The notes under the pieces are model-generated. The model was given only the letters and a program-made list of their open reading frames with translations, was not told the DNA's origin and searched no databases. Below, in pieces: positions 23,465 through 31,412 of a stretch of 64,000 nucleotides of DNA. The DNA comes from a bacterium (lineage in GTDB: Bacteria > Myxococcota_A > Bradymonadia > Bradymonadales > Bradymonadaceae), in contig JAUIBR010000028.1 in the NCBI GenBank assembly GCA_030427705.1, positions 26,566 to 90,565 on the forward strand, written 5' to 3'. Each line of letters starts with the position of its first letter. Position 1 is the first letter of the stretch. A program made the translations under genes and the position numbers.

Positions 23465-24367
23465 TTATCCAGCAAGTTGAACGGGACGGCTCCAAACATT
23501 CATGTCTTCAAGTCCTCCGCCGATGCGGCATGAGCTGCGCATTGTGCCGTGCAGTTCAAAGCCCAAACGGTCAAAGGCGAGGTTAACGCCGGGGATCGAA
23601 GCCCGCGCGAGGGTGAATGCGGTGCTGTAATTGATACGTTGTAGGTCGCCAATCAGGTCAGTGAGAATTGCCTGCATGAGGCCGCGCCCACGGTGTTCGG
23701 GGCGGGTCGCGCAGTCGGTCAATTCCGCAGCTTTCGCGATTGGCGTCAGGTCCGCGCTCGCGCATGCGACAATATCGTCGCCTTCTTTGACGATGCGGAA
23801 AGGATTGCCTTTTTGAATGTAGGATTCGATGTAGCGCGGAACGCCGCTTGGCGTCGGGTATTGCGCAAAAGTGTCATCGATCAAAGCGGCGATCGCAGCC
23901 GAGTCTTCGATGGTCGCGAGTTCCGTTTCGACCGATGAAATCGCCCGCTTCTTCGGTTGGCTTTCTTCGACGATTCGCTCGACGAGCGCCACGCCCTTGG
24001 GGTCCGCCAATTCGCCACGTTCGGTGTCCATCGCATACGACAGAATCGCGCAATCTTCTTCGCCTTCGTAGAACGACGGGATGACGGCTTCGACCTCGAA
24101 ACCCTCTTGGTGAAGATCTTCAATAATGTCGGTTTGTGTCATTAAAACGACACGTCCCCGGTCGTACTCGTCAGCCGTCTCGATAAGGGCTTCTGCCAGT
24201 CCTTGGGCATCGTCCGTTTCGGGATGCTGGCACCACACGCGGTCTGAATAGAAATCTACGCGCGCCTCAACCTCTTCTGTGTTGAGGTCGAGCTCAAGGT
24301 CGATCCCACGCGGTTTCGAACTTGTGGGTGGAAGGTGCACGAGACTATGCGAACTCGGCTTGTTCAT
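23465..24367 (-). CDS. GNAT acetyltransferase resembling beta-lysine N-acetyltransferase AblB
   Basis: This 300-residue protein has an N-terminal domain typical of putative beta-lysine acetyltransferases (DRVWCQHPETDD, LHQEGFEVEAVIPSFYEGEEDCAILSYAMD) and a C-terminal GNAT domain with the acetyl-CoA motif CATRPEHRGRGLMQAIL. AblB acetylates beta-lysine to the compatible solute N-epsilon-acetyl-beta-lysine; assignment is by remembered family features. Its usual partner, lysine 2,3-aminomutase AblA, is not in this window. Instead an HDAC-family gene follows one base after its stop. The unusual neighbour suggests a reversible acetylation module. Confidence 0.75.
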   Translation of the reverse strand: MNKPSSHSLVHLPPTSSKPRGIDLELDLNTEEVEARVDFYSDRVWCQHPETDDAQGLAEALIETADEYDRGRVVLMTQTDIIEDLHQEGFEVEAVIPSFYEGEEDCAILSYAMDTERGELADPKGVALVERIVEESQPKKRAISSVETELATIEDSAAIAALIDDTFAQYPTPSGVPRYIESYIQKGNPFRIVKEGDDIVACASADLTPIAKAAELTDCATRPEHRGRGLMQAILTDLIGDLQRINYSTAFTLARASIPGVNLAFDRLGFELHGTMRSSCRIGGGLEDMNVWSRPVQLAG

Positions 24368-24509
24368 TCATTCACTCCAATCATTCATCTTGGCGCGGCC
24401 GTAACATCCGTCGGTACCGACAGGCCAGCCGCGGCGGCCGAATTCGCGGCCGTCAATCGGGGGCAACGTAGCAGACTGGCGGAGGATCGCCAAATCGCCC
24501 GCGCGGCAG

Positions 24510-24620
24510 GCCGCGCCGCAAGGCGCTCAAAAGCCGCGCCGCAAGGCGCTCAAAAGCCGCGCCGCAGGCGCTCAATGGCCGCGCCGCAAGGCGCTCAAAA
24601 GCCGCGCCGCAAGGCGCTCA
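24510..24620. repeat. Tandem 23-bp array ending in the protease stop codon
   Basis: Units start at 24510, 24533, 24556 (22 bp), 24578 and 24601, nearly identical (GCCGCGCCGCAAGGCGCTCA...). On the minus strand the unit begins TGAGCGCC, and the last unit supplies the TGA stop (24618-24620) of the tail-specific protease. A looser GC-rich lead-in with GCGGCCGAATTCGCGGCCG runs from about 24425. Confidence 0.9.
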
Positions 24621-26555
24621 TTTCATGGTGATGAGGTCGGCGAGGATTTCGGTGGCTTCCTTGGCCTGGATCGAGAGCTCTTTCTCGTCCTTTTTCTTTT
24701 CTTTTTCGAGCTCTTCCTCGGACTTTGAGTCCTTCAGAATATCACCGAGCGTGATGGTCTTTTGCGGGTCATTCTTGGCAATCTCTTGCTTGAGCTCCTT
24801 GAACTCCTTGCTCTTCTTGATGCGTTGGCTGCTCTTCGAACTCAGCTTGTTCATCTGAGCTTTCGTGACCGGCGTCCACTTGCGGTTGGCATTTGCGCGT
24901 GGGCTCAGGAACTCCTTGGTCTTCTGCGAAGGCACTGCGAAGTCTTGGTATGATTCACCAATCTCCAGATTCGAGAAGATGGACGGCACCACGATGTCGC
25001 TGGAGACGCCGATGGACTGCGTCGACATGCCACCCGGCAGGTAGAACATTGAGGTCGTGACCTTGATAGCGCCAAGTCCCGGTGGCAGCGGGTTCATCTG
25101 CTGAACCGTGCCTTTTCCAAACGTGCTCTTATCGCCAACGATGACCGCGCGACCGTAGTCTTGCAGGGCACCAGCAAGAATCTCGGAAGCAGACGCGCTG
25201 AGCTTCGATGTCAGCACAACCAGCGGACCGTCCCAAATGACACGGATATCACGGTCGTCCAGGACTTCCGCACGGGCCTGTTCAATCGTTCCAACGCCAA
25301 CGATGGCGCCAGCTTCGATGAAGAATCCGGAAATCTCGACGGCAGCAGAAAGCAAGCCGCCACCGTTGCGCGAGAGGTCCAACATGACCCCGTCAGCGCC
25401 CTTCGATTTTGCCTCTTTCAGAAGTTTGGCCACGTCCTCGCTGCTTCCCGCCTTCGAGCGAGTTTGCCCCTGATAGAACGAGGGGAGGTCGATAACCGCG
25501 ATCTTGAGCTTCTTATTGCCGCGTTTCACTTCGCGCCATTTCAGCGATGCGGCAGATTCCGTGAGGTCGATCTTGTCGCGCACGATGGTAATGTTCAGGC
25601 GTTCTGTCTTCTTGCCTTTACGCAGGATCGAGAGGGTCACTTTGGTGCCCTTCTTGCCGCGAATCAGCTTCACAACATCACGCAAATCCATGTCGATGAC
25701 GTCAACCGGTTCGCCTTTCTCGCCCTGTGCAACTGCGACGATCTGGTCTTTGGGCTTCAGCATTCCTTGTTTGTCAGCTGCACCACCTGGAACGAGTTCT
25801 TCAATCGTCGTGAATCCATCGCGGCTGATGAGTCGTGCGCCAATGCCTTGTAGCGAGAGCTGCATCGAGATCTGAAAATCCTCGAGGTCTTCGGCGCTAA
25901 AGTAGGTCGTATGCGGGTCAAGCGCGCTTGCGTAAGCGTTGAGGTACATGCCGAAGATATCGGCCGAATCCAGTTCTTTGACCCGCTTCGTGGCGAGCTC
26001 GTAGCGGTGGATTAGCTTGGTTCGGGCTTCGTCCTTTTTGGTCCCGTTGGCCAGGTAGTTGGCCATCTGGAACTCAAGCAACGCCCGTCGCAGCTTGGTT
26101 TGCGCCTTCTCGTTCTTAGGTCGAGGTCGCTTCTCGGGGTCGAGCACAAGCTTTCGTTTCTTGTCGACCTTGAACTTCTTCGTAACGGTTTTCTTGGCGT
26201 ATTTCTCCATGTCCTGTTGCCAGGCAACCATGTCACCGCGCAGCTCGTCAAAGCCATCGCAATTGCCTTTGTTCAGCTGGTCGATCAGCTTCACCAGGCG
26301 CTTCTGCAACGCGTCGTACTGCTTTTCGGTGAGCAGGGTTTCGGTTGGATCAACGCGGTCAGCGAACACCTTCGCGACACGTTTGTTGAACGCGACCGTC
26401 GCCTTCTCTTTGGGCGGCATCATGTGTCCAGACGCGATATTGCTGGTGATCAGCGGTACCGTCGGACAAGAGAGCCCCAGCTTGGTCTGTGCGAAAGAGG
26501 TCGAAGGGAGCGCCAGCAGCGCAAAAACAAACAGGATCTTGAACGCGTTACGCAA
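24618..26555 (-). CDS. prc: Carboxy-terminal (tail-specific) processing protease
   Basis: A 645-residue S41-family protease with a signal peptide (FVFALLALPSTSFAQ). It has an N-terminal helical domain, a PDZ domain (about 225-320; SLQGIGARLISRDGFTTIEELVPGGAADKQGMLKPKDQIVAV) and the catalytic domain (350-520) with the Ser in LSASASEILAGALQDYGRA and the Lys in VGDKSTFGKGTVQQ. A Lys/Glu-rich C-terminal region of about 100 residues matches the extended tail of Prc/Tsp. It should act in the periplasm, degrading or trimming envelope proteins. Its stop codon is part of the adjoining tandem array. Confidence 0.9.
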   Translation of the reverse strand: MRNAFKILFVFALLALPSTSFAQTKLGLSCPTVPLITSNIASGHMMPPKEKATVAFNKRVAKVFADRVDPTETLLTEKQYDALQKRLVKLIDQLNKGNCDGFDELRGDMVAWQQDMEKYAKKTVTKKFKVDKKRKLVLDPEKRPRPKNEKAQTKLRRALLEFQMANYLANGTKKDEARTKLIHRYELATKRVKELDSADIFGMYLNAYASALDPHTTYFSAEDLEDFQISMQLSLQGIGARLISRDGFTTIEELVPGGAADKQGMLKPKDQIVAVAQGEKGEPVDVIDMDLRDVVKLIRGKKGTKVTLSILRKGKKTERLNITIVRDKIDLTESAASLKWREVKRGNKKLKIAVIDLPSFYQGQTRSKAGSSEDVAKLLKEAKSKGADGVMLDLSRNGGGLLSAAVEISGFFIEAGAIVGVGTIEQARAEVLDDRDIRVIWDGPLVVLTSKLSASASEILAGALQDYGRAVIVGDKSTFGKGTVQQMNPLPPGLGAIKVTTSMFYLPGGMSTQSIGVSSDIVVPSIFSNLEIGESYQDFAVPSQKTKEFLSPRANANRKWTPVTKAQMNKLSSKSSQRIKKSKEFKELKQEIAKNDPQKTITLGDILKDSKSEEELEKEKKKDEKELSIQAKEATEILADLITMK

Positions 26556-26650
26556 AGTTCTTTCCGTATCAGAAACTCAACAACTAGTGGGTACGTTGTA
26601 TCTCGAAATGTACCCGAAAGCCAAAACCATAAAGCTGTTGGTTTTATTCG

Positions 26651-26822
26651 CGTCGCCTTCGGCGGGATTTCTATGCCTTCGGCATGTTTTCTATGCCTTC
26701 GGCATGTTTTCTATGCCTTCGGCATGTTGCTCGGCGAAGTCGAAGACAACTCGCGAAGCGAAGAGAACTCGACGAAGTCGAAGCGAACTCGACGAAGTCG
26801 AAGATAACTCGACGAAGTCGAA
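26651..26822. repeat. Two-word hairpin array
   Basis: Three 20-bp units CTATGCCTTCGGCATGTTTT at 26671, 26691 and 26711, each with an ATGCC-TTC-GGCAT hairpin. They are followed by three 18-bp units around ACTCGACGAAGTCGAAG (26768-26821) with CGAC-GAA-GTCG hairpins. The second part ends 3 bp before the stop of the phosphoesterase. Both words share a palindrome around a TTC/GAA triloop. Confidence 0.9.
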
Positions 26823-26825
26823 GAG

Positions 26826-27650
26826 CTACGGGTAGAGGTGTCGCACTTCTTCGTCAAGTCGGAGATCCGCGGTGCTTTGGTACGAATGCTCAAGATTTAA
26901 GACGATATAGCGCTTGTTTGCGCGAGGGGCGCCGAAGATGACTGGGCAGGCATCGTATGGACCGTCGGTGAAGAAACCTTCTTCATCTCGGTCGTGGCCG
27001 TGAATCACAAACCGCTGTTCCACGCCAAAGTCTGACACGGTCTGTAGGAACGCCTCTAACACCGGTTCGGGCTGGCCGTATGCGGTCATTAGCGCTTCCA
27101 GGATCTGGGTATGGCGGGGATTGTGCCGGGCAAACTCAAAATCTTGGATGGCATCAATCTCATCCAGTTCTTCGAGTTGCGTCCCCGGAACACCATGGCT
27201 CAAGAACGCGCCACACGGCGTCAGGATGCAAAGCAGTGCTTCGTTAAACACGGTGTGCAGAATCGTCCGTTCGCTCAGATTTAGGTGTTGTTCGAGGTTC
27301 TCGGCTTCATCCGGATAGAACTTCCGGGTCCGTGGTCCGCCGACATGGGCCCAATCATGGTTTCCCAGAACGTAGTGGACGCGATCGCGGCATTCTTGCT
27401 GGAGCTCGTGGATTCGCCGCACTATCTCAAACGATTGATCTTCGTAGTCGTAGAGGTCGGGTCGCCGTTTGCGAGCGGCATCGCTCGGACCATGAACCGT
27501 GTCGCCCAGGATGGCCCAATGTGTGTCATCCGGTAGTTCTTTGAAGATGGTCTTGAGTCGTTCGAAGTCCTCGAGATTGCCGTGTATATCGGTGTTGATG
27601 AGCACCTGACCTTGTCGCGGAAGGACAAGGTAACGGCGGATGTCATGCAT
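26826..27650 (-). CDS. Calcineurin-like metallophosphoesterase
   Basis: A 274-residue phosphoesterase with the five-block dimetal motif: NTDIHGNLEDFERL (D-x-H), AILGDTVHGPSD (GD), YVLGNHDWAHVG (GNHD), a central His region, and VIHGHDRDEEGFF (GHxH-like, here HGHD). The substrate may be a nucleotide or phosphoprotein; it resembles Ser/Thr phosphatase-type members. The ATG at 27650 overlaps the 3' end of the ABC gene by 8 bp, so the two are in one operon. The TAG stop borders a hairpin-word array. Confidence 0.78.
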   Translation of the reverse strand: MHDIRRYLVLPRQGQVLINTDIHGNLEDFERLKTIFKELPDDTHWAILGDTVHGPSDAARKRRPDLYDYEDQSFEIVRRIHELQQECRDRVHYVLGNHDWAHVGGPRTRKFYPDEAENLEQHLNLSERTILHTVFNEALLCILTPCGAFLSHGVPGTQLEELDEIDAIQDFEFARHNPRHTQILEALMTAYGQPEPVLEAFLQTVSDFGVEQRFVIHGHDRDEEGFFTDGPYDACPVIFGAPRANKRYIVLNLEHSYQSTADLRLDEEVRHLYP

Positions 27651-29547
27651 TGGCAGCCTGTGCACTCGATCGCGAGCCGCCCGTCTGTTGTGCGGCTACC
27701 TCCGAGTAGTATCCTTTCTGCGCCAACAGCTCATCGTGCGTGCCGCGCTGAGTCACTCTACCATTCTGCAAGACGATGATCTCGTCACAGTTTTCGACCG
27801 CCTTGATTCGATGGCTGATGATCACCCCGCTGCGGCCTTCGAATACAGTTCGGAGGTTGCGCAGAATCTGGGCTTCCGTCTCGGAGTCCACCGCGCTCAT
27901 GCAGTCGTCCAGAATCAGCACATCGGGGTCGGACGCGATCGCCCGGGCAATCGCAAGCCGCTGCCGCTGCCCGCCCGAGAGGTTCACACCGCGCTCGCCG
28001 AGCAGCGTTTCATAGCCTTTCGTAAACCCCTCAACCTCTTTGTGCAGGCTGGCCAATTCGGAGAATTCTTGAATCTCCTCCATCGCTTCGCCGCCATCAT
28101 GCCGACCATGCGAGAGCGTGATGTTTCGCGATACCGTGGTGCTGAACAGGAAGGTCTCTTGTGGTGCCAGAACCACCCGCTTTCGCAGCGATGCCAGCTG
28201 CACGTCGCGGATATCGACGCCATCAACCAGGATTGTGTCCTCGGGTGGGTCGTAGAGGCGCGTCATCAAGCTGGCCAGGGTCGACTTGCCCGAGCCAACT
28301 GGCCCAAAGACACCAAGGACCTTTCCCTGCGGCAGTTTCAACGACACATCCACCAACACGGGTTCGTTTGGTGAGGTATCGAGAGCCTCGATATCGACCT
28401 TGTCTGTATCTTTGTCGGCAGCTCTGTTCGCAGCTCGCAGCTCGTTCGGAACAGGATAACGAAACGTCAGATCTTTGATCTCAAATGCCACGTCGCCTTC
28501 GACTGGCGAGGCGTCTGGTGCATCAAAGATTTCGATGTCGGATTCGGTCAGACGCTCGATTCGATTGAGCGACGCACGACCCCGTTGGAAGAGCGAAATA
28601 GCCCATCACAAGCCAATCATCGGGCCAGACAGGTAGCGAATCAGGAACAAGAAGCCGACAAATGTACCAATGGTCATTGTCCCTTCGACAACCTGATAGC
28701 CGCCAAAGGTCAGTACCAAGACGGTGGAAAGCCCCAAGAAGAAATCCAACGTGGGGTCAAACGCTGCACGAACTCGAGCAAGGCGTAGGTTCTTGCGGAA
28801 ATGGCGTTTCGAGAAGCTGAAGAATCGCCCACGGTCGTAGGCTTCTTCGGCATAACCTTGGATGATTCGGATGCCGGCGTAGCTCTCCCGAACCCGCTCC
28901 GTCATGTTCGCGAGGTCGTCCTGAACAGCTTGGAAACCCTTGAATTCAGCGTGCGAGAGCTTGTTCGTTACAAAGTAGATAATGGGTACCGGAATCGCTG
29001 CGATCAGCGCCAACTCCCACGACAAGAGGAACAAGGTCGTCAACACCAACGACACCAACATGAACGTGTCGGCCGCGATGAGCACGCCTGGTCCAAGCAT
29101 CATGCGCACCGCATTGACGTCTGCGGTTGCCGTCGACATCAGATCGCCAGACTTGCTGCGATCAAAGTAGCTCTGCGACTGACGCAGCAGGTGATTGGTA
29201 ATGCGGTTACGCAGCGTCTGCCCAATCTGATGGGACGGGACCGCGACGAGCATCAGCATCGGGTAGCGGAACAATGACGCCGCAAACTGCAAACACAGGA
29301 ACACGACAATCGCAGTGCCGATGGTGAAGCCGGATGCGTCCACACCAAAAATCGCCAACGCACGGGGCGTTGATGGTGTCCCGCCAGTCAGCGCGGCTTC
29401 CGTCAAATCCACAGCCAATGCCATGAACAACGGCGCGATGACATCGCTGACGTTCACGATAGAGAGCGCACCAATCCCCAGCGCATAACGCTTCGCTTCT
29501 GGCCGAATCAGTTCGGCGACGCGTTTGAGTTGGGTTGTGAGATTCAA
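27643..29547 (-). pseudogene. ABC exporter (fused TMD-NBD), interrupted by an in-frame TGA
   Basis: The reading frame is continuous for 634 codons except for one TGA at 28606-28608. Residues 1-313 form an MdlA/MdlB-type membrane domain ending GPMIGL. After the TGA the frame continues WAISLFQRGRASLNRI, the usual linker; family members have Gly at the stop position, so GGA to TGA is the likely change. The NBD has Walker A GPVGSGKST, LSGGQ and Walker B VLILDD, with Asp in place of the catalytic Glu, as in the degenerate half of heterodimeric exporters. A GTG at 28491 could restart translation of a lone NBD. No partner half-transporter is nearby. Confidence 0.85.
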
Positions 29548-29714
29548 TGTACGCTCAGCGAGTTGAGACCGGCTACAACCTGATGCCTAACTTCAACATT
29601 CCCATCAAGTAGAACTTTGCATGCGGCTGGCTGCGCCGCGCCTGCGCTAAAGGCGAGCTGCTTCGCGCAGCAGCCCGCAGGAACTAGCCCGCGTGAAACA
29701 GCAGGCACGGCCAT

Positions 29715-31103
29715 TCAGCGTAAAGTACCATCAATCAATGAAATAGGTTCTTTAGGAATCACGACGCCCATCAAGTCGTATTCAGTCGCATCCGAGATTT
29801 GGACTTCGATGAGGTCGCCGGGCGTTGGCGTTTCGCCGCCGTGTTCGAAGGAGAGGTAGGTCACGCCGTCGATGTCTGGAGCCTGGCCATAGTGGCGGCC
29901 CTCCCAGACAAACTCGTGTTCTTCGGAAATGCCGTCGACGATGACTTCCGTCACGTCGCCAATCCATGCCTTGTTCTTGCGCAGGCTGATTTCCTGCTGG
30001 ATCTCCATGATCGCGTCGCGGCGTTCGAACTTCACGTGCTCTTCGACCTGGTCCGGCAGAGTCGCGGCGACCGTGCCTTCTTCAGGGCTGTACGTGAAGA
30101 CGCCAACGCGGTCGAATTCGACATGCTGAACCCAGTCCACGAGTTCTTGGAATTCTGCATCCGTCTCGCCGGGGTAACCCGCGATGAGCGAGGTACGAAG
30201 CACCATATCGTCGATCGCGCGGATGCGGTCGATGAGCTCGGCCTGCTTGTCCCGTTTGATATTGCGCTTCATCGACTTGAGGATGCGAGCGTTGATGTGC
30301 TGCAGCGGCATGTCGACGTAAGGCACCAGGCGGTCGAGCGTCTCGAAGCAGTTCAAAAGCTCGTCTGTGAAGTTCCATGGGTACATGTACAACAAGCGCA
30401 CCCAGGCGATGTCCTCGGCCTGCTCGTCCAGTGCATGCAGCAAGCGAATCAGGTAGTCCCGGTTTTCCTTGGGGTTCAAATCGATGCCGTAGCTTGTCAT
30501 GTCTTGGGCGACAAGAATGACCTCTCGAACGCCGTTTCGGCCCAAACGCTGAGCCTCGGCGACGACATCTTCGATCGAACGGCTGCTCTGAGAGCCACGA
30601 ATCTTCGGGATGATGCAGAAGCTGCATGAGCGCGAGCACCCTTCGGCAATCTTCAGGTATGCCGTACCGCCGCGGATCGTGTTCGTACGCGCGACCTCGG
30701 CATCCATGATGAAGCTGCCGGGCTGGATGTATGCACGTTGCTCAAGCGTTCCGCTGAGCGCCTTGTTGATGGCCGTGAAGGTCTTGGTGCCCAAGAACGC
30801 GTCGACCTCCGGGATCTCTTTTTCAAGCTCCGCTGAATAGCGCTGTGAAAGGCAACCCGTCACCACGACTTTGTCGAGTTTGCCCATGGTCTTGAGGTTC
30901 ACCATCTCCATGATGGTGTCGACCGACTCTTCCTTGGCCGCATCGATAAAGCCGCACGTGTTGACCACAACGATGTCGGCTTCGTCCACGTCCGCGACCA
31001 TGTCGTACTGGTCTTCCTCGCGGATGAGTCCAACCATGACTTCAGAATCCACGCGATTCTTCGGACATCCGAGCGAGATCATATGTACTTTTCGACGTGC
31101 CAC
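29715..31103 (-). CDS. rimO: Ribosomal protein S12 methylthiotransferase RimO
   Basis: This 462-residue radical-SAM enzyme has the UPF0004 N-terminal domain (MISLGCPKNRVDSEVMVG; VVNTCGFIDAAKEES; VTGCLSQRY with the three Cys for the auxiliary cluster). The radical-SAM motif CSRSCSFCIIPKIRGSQSSR is near residue 150, and a C-terminal TRAM domain (DLIEVQISDATEYDLMG) follows. RimO adds a methylthio group to Asp88/89 of ribosomal protein S12. The length is normal for the family and all Cys residues are present. It is a single gene, minus strand, upstream of the broken ABC gene by 168 bp of GC-rich spacer. Confidence 0.93.
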   Translation of the reverse strand: MARRKVHMISLGCPKNRVDSEVMVGLIREEDQYDMVADVDEADIVVVNTCGFIDAAKEESVDTIMEMVNLKTMGKLDKVVVTGCLSQRYSAELEKEIPEVDAFLGTKTFTAINKALSGTLEQRAYIQPGSFIMDAEVARTNTIRGGTAYLKIAEGCSRSCSFCIIPKIRGSQSSRSIEDVVAEAQRLGRNGVREVILVAQDMTSYGIDLNPKENRDYLIRLLHALDEQAEDIAWVRLLYMYPWNFTDELLNCFETLDRLVPYVDMPLQHINARILKSMKRNIKRDKQAELIDRIRAIDDMVLRTSLIAGYPGETDAEFQELVDWVQHVEFDRVGVFTYSPEEGTVAATLPDQVEEHVKFERRDAIMEIQQEISLRKNKAWIGDVTEVIVDGISEEHEFVWEGRHYGQAPDIDGVTYLSFEHGGETPTPGDLIEVQISDATEYDLMGVVIPKEPISLIDGTLR

Positions 31104-31163
31104 GACTTCCTCAACTTCTGGTCGTTAGAGCGGCGGGTTGTTTAGCAAGTTTGGGCGAAATGC

Positions 31164-31228
31164 TCAAACTTCTGGTTCTTGGTTCTTGGTTCTTGGTTCT
31201 TGGGTTTTGGGTTTTGGGTTTTGGGTTT
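31164..31228. repeat. GGTTCTT / GGGTTTT word array
   Basis: Four GGTTCTT units followed by four GGGTTTT units, directly upstream of the rimO start. A similar G-T-rich word occurs at 31374-31412 and inside the GH13 gene at 55904-55945. Confidence 0.85.
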
Positions 31229-31283
31229 TGCGATTGGCCATTAGCCCGGCAAGCCGCAATAGGCCGCCCGAACCGAAAAGAAA

Positions 31284-31325
31284 TCTGTGTGAATCTGTGC
31301 GAAAGTCTGTGGCAATCTGTGGGAC
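31284..31325. repeat. Single CTGTG arm
   Basis: Four TCTGTG words (TCTGTGTGAA, TCTGTGCGAAAG, TCTGTGGCAA, TCTGTGGGACC), matching one arm of the inverted elements at 18786-18941 and 62070-62238. AAAAGAAATCTGTG at the left end is identical to 62191-62204. No inverted partner was found nearby. Confidence 0.8.
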
Positions 31326-31373
31326 CAAACCGCAAAACATGCGGGCATCCAAAATTTGTCGGTCCGCCTTTAA

Positions 31374-31412
31374 ATGGCTATTGGCTATTGGCTTTTGGGT
31401 TTTTGGGTTTTG
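31374..31412. repeat. Word array reading into the membrane-protein gene end
   Basis: GGCTATTGGCTATTGGCTTTTGG followed by GGTTTTTGGGTTTTGG. It contains the TAG stop (31385-31387) of the minus-strand gene and encodes that protein's last residues, KTQKPKSQ. Confidence 0.75.

Noticed and set aside
28606..28608. TGA read as selenocysteine
   Set aside because: The family has Gly at this position, no SECIS-like hairpin is evident after the codon, and no selenoprotein context is present.
29650..29680. Rho-independent terminator (GCTGC/GCAGC stem)
   Set aside because: The stem has no downstream T run on either strand and sits in a generally GC-repeat-rich spacer.
31275..31325. Coding meaning for the CTGTG words
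   Set aside because: All six frames contain stops or give only repeats; it looks non-coding.
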